Source of the DNA: Aporrectodea caliginosa
Taxonomy: Eukaryota > Annelida > Clitellata > Crassiclitellata > Lumbricidae
DNA: 64,000 nt
Assembly (NCBI GenBank): GCA_020284085.1
Contig: JACEVL010000421.1
Span: forward strand, 215,480 to 279,479
Reading direction: 5' to 3'
A program made the translations under genes and the position numbers. Shown one piece after another: positions 59,819-64,000 of this stretch (positions within the stretch are counted from its first letter, which is position 1; each line of letters opens with the position of its first letter). The notes beneath the pieces were generated by a model that searched no databases, was not told the origin of the DNA, and was given only the letters and a program-made list of their open reading frames with translations.

Positions 59819-60559
59819 TAATGGCAGGGGTAATGGCAGGGGGTAATGGGCCGGGGGTAAAGTCCGGATAGATTTGACGATGCGGTGCACGGAAGAGAAC
59901 GTCAATATCCTAAACAACTTGCACCTATTAGAACAATATTTGACAAATGGACAAAGTCATAAGAAAATGATAAGAAGTCCAACATAATCTGTGCCGTCTG
60001 TAAGCGCAATGGGGTCGGTTTTCGGTTTTGCCGAGTATTCCTGTATAATTTTACTGTAAGAAGTAACTGTAATAATTGTATTTTCGTTTATTGATCAACT
60101 CTAGCTGTCATAACGCAGCTAGTAACAACTTACAAGATTCTTCATCGATAGTCGGCTAGAGTAAAACGCGTTTTAACTCTAATGACTGGATATTGTCCAT
60201 GTTAGGGAATCGTCAGCTTCGAGTGGTCTCTTTCTCTCACGATGCAGTCGTGGTCCTTGTTCACGCCATCGTTACATCGAATTGACCACTGTACAGTTGC
60301 ACACTACTTGCTGGCCTACCCCTTGGGGGTACTGGGCGACTAGATCGAGTTCTACGCTCGGCTGCTCGGCTTATTGGACGGCTTTCTGAATTCGTCCCTG
60401 TCTCTGCATATATATGCCTGTGTCTCAGCGGATATAAATATATCCGTTTAATTGAAATCAATTGCTGACATACCGAAGCCATTTACACGAGAGAAAGTTA
60501 ATAAAAATAAATAAAATCAAATAAACAAACAGTTAAAGAATTGATCGGTCATAGCTTGC

Positions 60560-60860
60560 GCGATCTTTGACGCCCAGTGTCCGATGTTGCAGCGCATTGG
60601 GCTCTTCGCTCTGGGACGAGAGGTGAACTCCTAGTTCCACGAGCTTGCTAGGCTATTAGGCAGCGCCATGTTTTTTTCGGCTGTGGGACCTTCCATCTGG
60701 AATGACCTCCCGCTTAACTTTCGCTCTTTGCTTGTGAGCCATCCGGCAGGGTTCTACAAGTTCCTCCAGTAGTTATCTTTAGTCGAGGTAGGGCCGCGAG
60801 CGCTCCAGAGTAGCTTCTTGAAGGGGCTATAAAATGCTCTGAATGAATTAATTAATTAAA
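60560..60860 (+). mobile_element. CR1-like LINE 3' end
   Basis: The frame AVGPSIWNDLPLNFRSLLVS followed by FYKFLQ (about 60676-60770) is the C-terminus of CR1/Jockey-type ORF2. It is followed by AGTAGCTTCTTGAAGGGGCT, ATAAAATGCTCTG and an AATTAATTAA tail. Confidence 0.8.
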
Positions 60861-60879
60861 TGTTTCGTACAATTTCGAA

Positions 60880-61690
60880 TGTTCACAGAAGCAACAGATA
60901 AAATTTTATATGGCCCATCTGTAAGATAGCACATTGGTTTTGGAGCAAATGGTTACAGATTTGCAATTGACAAACACATTGGCTTATTTAAGAGATTTAA
61001 ATTTAACTGAAAAATGAGATGGGTCGAGGACGTTATTCGGTCGCTATAGAAAAAGGCGAACATTCATTTTCACATTTGCGAGTGAATAATTAGCCTACAT
61101 AGCAAAATAGCCTATCATTAAAAGTTTTGTGCGTCAGGAAATAATGAGATTCGGACAGTTTGATCGTCATGCACAAATAACTAAATTTAAAACTTTGCAT
61201 TTAACAGGGCACTGAATAAGACATTTATTTACTCAAGCGTCCAGCCTTTTAGTTACCACTCATGCATTTTATTGACTGACATGAGGTGAGTGTTTTACTT
61301 GCACCCGTAGGCCTACAGTTTGTATGAAATTATATTAACTCGTATTATTTGCTTAAGTTGTATTGCATTAATTATAATAGTTAAATGCAGATAATGTGCG
61401 ACAGTATGTGAAGTATTGATTCAGTTTAATATGATCGTATTTGCAGTCTTTCAGAAAGACTGCAAATACGATCATATTCAATAATCAATTCTGAAGAAAG
61501 ACTCTTTCTTCAGAATTGATTATTGAACAATTCAAATGGGCCAATTTCTATGGCTAAAAAGACGTGTTCACTCTTTTAACGTAATCGAATTTTTACATGT
61601 CTGAAAGCTTAATAATAAAAAGTATGTTGTGTGGTTCTTCATGTATGAATACCGGTTTCTCTTGTTGTAAAGTTTAAATTTTGTCTACGA
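60880..61690. repeat. Duplicated segment D, copy 2 (sister at 21170-23095)
   Basis: Same blocks as copy 1, without the TTAA-target MITE. It contains a GGCCTA insertion (61308-61315), a GCCTA insertion (61093-61097) and two perfect palindromes (61428-61525) not found in copy 1. Confidence 0.85.
61428..61525. other. Two adjacent perfect palindromes
   Basis: 61428-61478 is a 25-bp inverted repeat around a single A. 61479-61525 is a 22-bp inverted repeat around ACT. They abut with no spacer. The sister segment (about 22850-22910) has only one arm of related sequence. Confidence 0.95.
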
Positions 61691-61708
61691 TTCCAAAAAA
61701 TTATGACT

Positions 61709-62944
61709 CTTGTAACGAATGTCCTTGAAACCCCACACAAATCATATTACTAAGTGCTGTAGATACCCGCTCTTATATATATGCATGTACAGTTAAGGAG
61801 TAAGGCTACAGTAATTGTTAGGATGTTGTAGTGTATAGGATTAATTATTCATTTAATTAATAGAACCAGCGTCAGAACCAGCGATAATAATAATATTTAG
61901 CTAGGCTTCGGGGATAACCAGTGGTGCTGGGTTAATCAGTGACGATGCTGTCGAGACGTGATTGGTTGAATTAAAATACGGACGGTTGAGAAATGTCGTC
62001 TGCCAAATGAACCGCGGTTTGGCGCCTTCACGCCAGGAAGGCAGAATCAAGTCAGTGTTGTTGTTGACTGCGAATGGCTTCGGTAGTCGTACGAGGCAGT
62101 TCATCAAACAAACTCCTGATCGGATAACAAGTTTTGGTGATTTGTTAATCGAAAGACGATCAGTGGAGGGAGTAATGTAGGAGGTGTCCGCTGACACACT
62201 CCGTTGAGTTATAGTGTAGTGAACGTTGGGAACTTAAGTGGACTATCGAAAGTCACGTCGTTTCAACTTGCGATCGACTGGGATTGATAGTTAGCGTCAG
62301 TATCGTATCAACAGTGCGATTATAATTCCAACGTAGAACGTTTTCGTTTGCGAGTTATACGAACTCTGACTTTGGGTGTTTGATTCGCCACGCAATCACC
62401 ATCAAGATCTAGCCAGAAGATAAACTGTGAGAAGCGCCGATCACAACAGGAAGAATCACTTCGAGCAGAATGGCCACAAGAAGAAGAAATATCGAAAAGA
62501 ACTTCGTCAGCCTGAAGAAAGCCAAATCAGCCGAGAAGGAGATCAACGACGCTCTTCCGTAACTATACGACGAGCGCCAGTTCAAGTGAATATCATAACT
62601 TTTCATCATCAAAGAGTTGTTTGGGGAGGTTAGCTTAGGGTCTTATAAAACATAATCTTAAGTAGTCAATGATGCTGGTTCTAGGTAAGGTTTGTAGCCT
62701 ATGAACTAATGAATTACTAGTCTTCTAGAATAGGTAAATATAGCATTAACATTATAATATAATTGTATTTAAATCAAACATTTGTTGAACTAATTAATAT
62801 TCAAAACTCAAGACTGTCTTCATTGAATTCTACTATAATGTTAGGCCTTACATGCATTGCTACCTTCGCCATAAAGAGATAATAAAGTAACGTGAGTAAG
62901 ATCCAACTCTAAGCTCCCCTTATAGAGGTAGGGGACCCGTTACA
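61709..62944 (+). mobile_element. Putative 5' LTR of a second LTR retrotransposon (left edge uncertain)
   Basis: A primer-binding site lies just downstream and gag follows, so the upstream sequence should hold an LTR ending in GTTACA at 62944. The matching start TGTAAC at 61709 is only a candidate. An AATAAA at about 62880-62885 lies shortly before the end, as in an R region. The second LTR is outside the window. Confidence 0.45.
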
Positions 62945-62948
62945 TGAG

Positions 62949-62966
62949 TGGGGGCTCGTCCGGGAT
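62949..62966 (+). other. Primer-binding site (tRNA-Pro type)
   Basis: TGGGGGCTCGTCCGGGAT is the 18-nt primer-binding sequence complementary to the tRNA-Pro 3' end known from retroviruses and retrotransposons. It lies four bases after the proposed LTR end and 316 bp before the gag start. Confidence 0.85.
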
Positions 62967-63281
62967 AGAATTATACAGATAGATAGACACGAGCTTATAT
63001 TAATTTTGAGATTGAAATCTAATTGAACTTACTTGGCAGCCATTTGCAATTTTTTGTTGTCGTCTGATCAGCTTATTAGTAGTCACGACGTGTTAGTTAC
63101 GTCAGTTCGGTGAGGTCAGGTCAACTGCATACTGAGAGTGTTGAACGCTATAGGTAATTAGCGGTGAAAACGAGGTTGGGTCAAGGTTATACAACTATTT
63201 ATAGCCTTTAGAAAATTTATCAGCGCAAGGCTGAGATTTTTCATATAGCGCCAGCAGTGCCTATAGTGAAAATAACGCAAG

Positions 63282-64000
63282 ATGTCCGCAGAATATCAGA
63301 AATGGATGAAAATTGGACAGGAACTGGGTTTCGAAAATAGTGAACTCAGGGAGTTTGTAAAAGAAAGGCAAGCAGAAGCCAAAGAAGAGAAGCGACGTTT
63401 GGAGGAGCTTGATAGGGAAGCTAAGAGGCGTACGGAAGAGCTTGAAGAGAAGCGGCGTACAGAAGAGCTGGAAGCTAGGAAGCGTTCGGAAGAGCTTGAA
63501 GAGAAGCGGCGTACAGAAGAGCTGGAAGCTAGGAAGCGTTCGGAAGAGCTTGAAGAGAAGCGGCATACAGAAGAGCTTGAGGCTAAGCGGCTGGATAGAG
63601 AAGAGAAGAGGCGTTTAGAAGAACTTGAAGAAAGGAAAAGATTAGATCAAGTTGAGGAACAAAAGCGTCAGGATGAACTGAAGCTGTTAGAAATGGAGAA
63701 CCAGAAACAGATAAAGCTAAGAGAATTAGAATTGAGGACGGAGCACGATGCTCAGCAAAGAAACAGAGATGACGTATTTGGGAACGGAGGAGATTGGAAT
63801 AATACTGGACGAATTAATAATAATGCTAAAAACATAAAAATGCCAGTATTTAAAGAAGATAAGGATTGTTTAGACGCCTATCTCTTAAGGTTTGAGAGAA
63901 CATGCACTGCGTATAATGTAGCAGAGGATATGTGGGCGTTGACACTTGCTCGATTTCTTGAAGGTAAAGCCCTGGAAGTGTACCAGCGAATGGAAGCAGA
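63282..64000 (+). CDS. Retrotransposon gag, 5' part (runs off window)
   Basis: The ATG at 63282 opens a frame of 239 codons without a stop. Residues 1-40 are KWMKIGQELGFENSELREFV-like. A Glu/Arg/Lys coiled coil follows with 21-residue repeats (ELEEKRRTEELEARKRSE), about 63420-63660. The start of a capsid-like domain comes last, with KMPVFKEDKDCLDAYLLRFE and ARFLEGKALEVY. The charged-leader-then-capsid layout resembles the gag of the Gypsy element at 53-59 kb, but the sequences differ and no close relation is claimed. Confidence 0.85.
   Translation, partial: MSAEYQKWMKIGQELGFENSELREFVKERQAEAKEEKRRLEELDREAKRRTEELEEKRRTEELEARKRSEELEEKRRTEELEARKRSEELEEKRHTEELEAKRLDREEKRRLEELEERKRLDQVEEQKRQDELKLLEMENQKQIKLRELELRTEHDAQQRNRDDVFGNGGDWNNTGRINNNAKNIKMPVFKEDKDCLDAYLLRFERTCTAYNVAEDMWALTLARFLEGKALEVYQRMEA

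Larger units (their letters stand above)
51744..59868. mobile_element. TIR element with GGGGTAATGGC arrays, holding a Gypsy element
   Basis: Inside the piggyBac-like gene, TAGATTTGACG is present at 51733-51743 and again at 59869-59879 (exact target length 8-11 bp). 51750-51776 and 59839-59865 are perfect 27-bp inverted repeats, extending imperfectly to about 50 bp through repeats of TGCCATTACCCC. The left arm continues into a nearly pure AT tract and a second short GGGGTAATGGC array at about 52401-52430. A target duplication of this size with arrayed subterminal repeats suggests a MULE or foldback element. No transposase of its own is visible. Confidence 0.8.
51152..60065 (+). pseudogene. piggyBac-like transposon/transposase interrupted by an 8.1-kb insertion
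   Basis: TTAA at 51148-51151 is followed by CCCTGCGAGTACCACTGGGG, a piggyBac-type end, and a second TGGGGTC...GACCCCA motif occurs at about 51345. Coding pieces on both sides of the insert join in sense: MTKNRFQKISNALRFD (51694-51742) before it and DAVHGRERQYPKQLAPIRTI (from about 59878) after it, the order seen in PGBD/piggyBac transposases. A cysteine-rich piece ICAVCKRNGVGFRFC follows at about 59980, which suggests the catalytic middle was lost. A TAG interrupts the N-terminal part. The right end was not found. Confidence 0.8.

Noticed and set aside
62427..62633. 68-codon charged ORF
   Set aside because: It lies within the proposed LTR, upstream of the primer-binding site, with no recognisable motif.

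Overview
This is nuclear DNA of a multicellular animal, probably a marine invertebrate. The clade cannot be fixed from sequence alone; an echinoderm, hemichordate, amphioxus or lophotrochozoan would all fit. The evidence is an AT-rich, repeat-dense landscape with splice-site-like signals, tRNA-derived SINEs, CR1/L2-like and RTE-like LINEs, a Gypsy element, hAT, piggyBac and MULE transposons, and no operon-like gene packing.

The only host-type genes I recognise belong to one local family of Mab-21/cGAS-like nucleotidyltransferase proteins, all on the + strand. Copy 1 (about 2260-5202) is a pseudogene split by an RTE-like LINE. Copy 2 (26086-29068) has lost its DxD metal motif through a deletion of about 14 bp. 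Copy 3 (37716-about 40485) is frameshifted and 3'-truncated. Copy 4 (43135-46093) is the best preserved, with a single frameshift. There is also a 3'-end relic (36978-37139) and a duplicated 5' flank with no coding body (48189-48890). The family layout is an N-terminal NTase/Mab-21 domain (GS..E then DVD motif) followed by a helical C-terminal region of about 500 residues with a TPR-like helical hairpin. A 3' splice acceptor lies next to the ATG in copies 2, 3 and 4, which suggests one coding exon behind a 5'UTR intron.

Layout: 0-2.1 kb is a dispersed repeat carrying a TA-target DNA element; 2.3-5.2 copy 1; 5.6-7.3 an hAT-like transposon; 7.6-9.3 minisatellites and a foldback element; 11-14 another minisatellite and an inverted-repeat element; 15.8-18.6 duplicated repeats around a MULE; 18.8-20.1 a LINE; 21-23 a duplicated segment carrying a TTAA-target MITE; 25.1-29.1 copy 2; 30-30.7 LINE ends behind a long AAT run; 31.2-33.6 an hAT element; 33.8-35.4 a SINE and a dispersed repeat; 36-46 a foldback element, a relic, copies 3 and 4 and an hAT-like MITE; 46.7-50 a SINE and LINE remnants; 51.1-60.1 a piggyBac-like gene interrupted by a TIR element that contains a Gypsy retrotransposon with integrase ahead of reverse transcriptase; 60.5-61.7 a LINE end and a duplicated segment with two perfect palindromes; 61.7-64 the 5' end of a second LTR retrotransposon.

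The strongest unexpected signal is the octamer TAGGCCTA and its variants. In five separate paralogous alignments the word is a 5-7 bp insertion at a TA. This is what excision footprints of a TA-targeting transposon with GG...CC ends would look like. The other main signals are the broken Mab-21/cGAS-like cluster, two of whose members are frameshifted in opposite directions at the same A-run, and a series of elements with arrays of short motifs at their ends.
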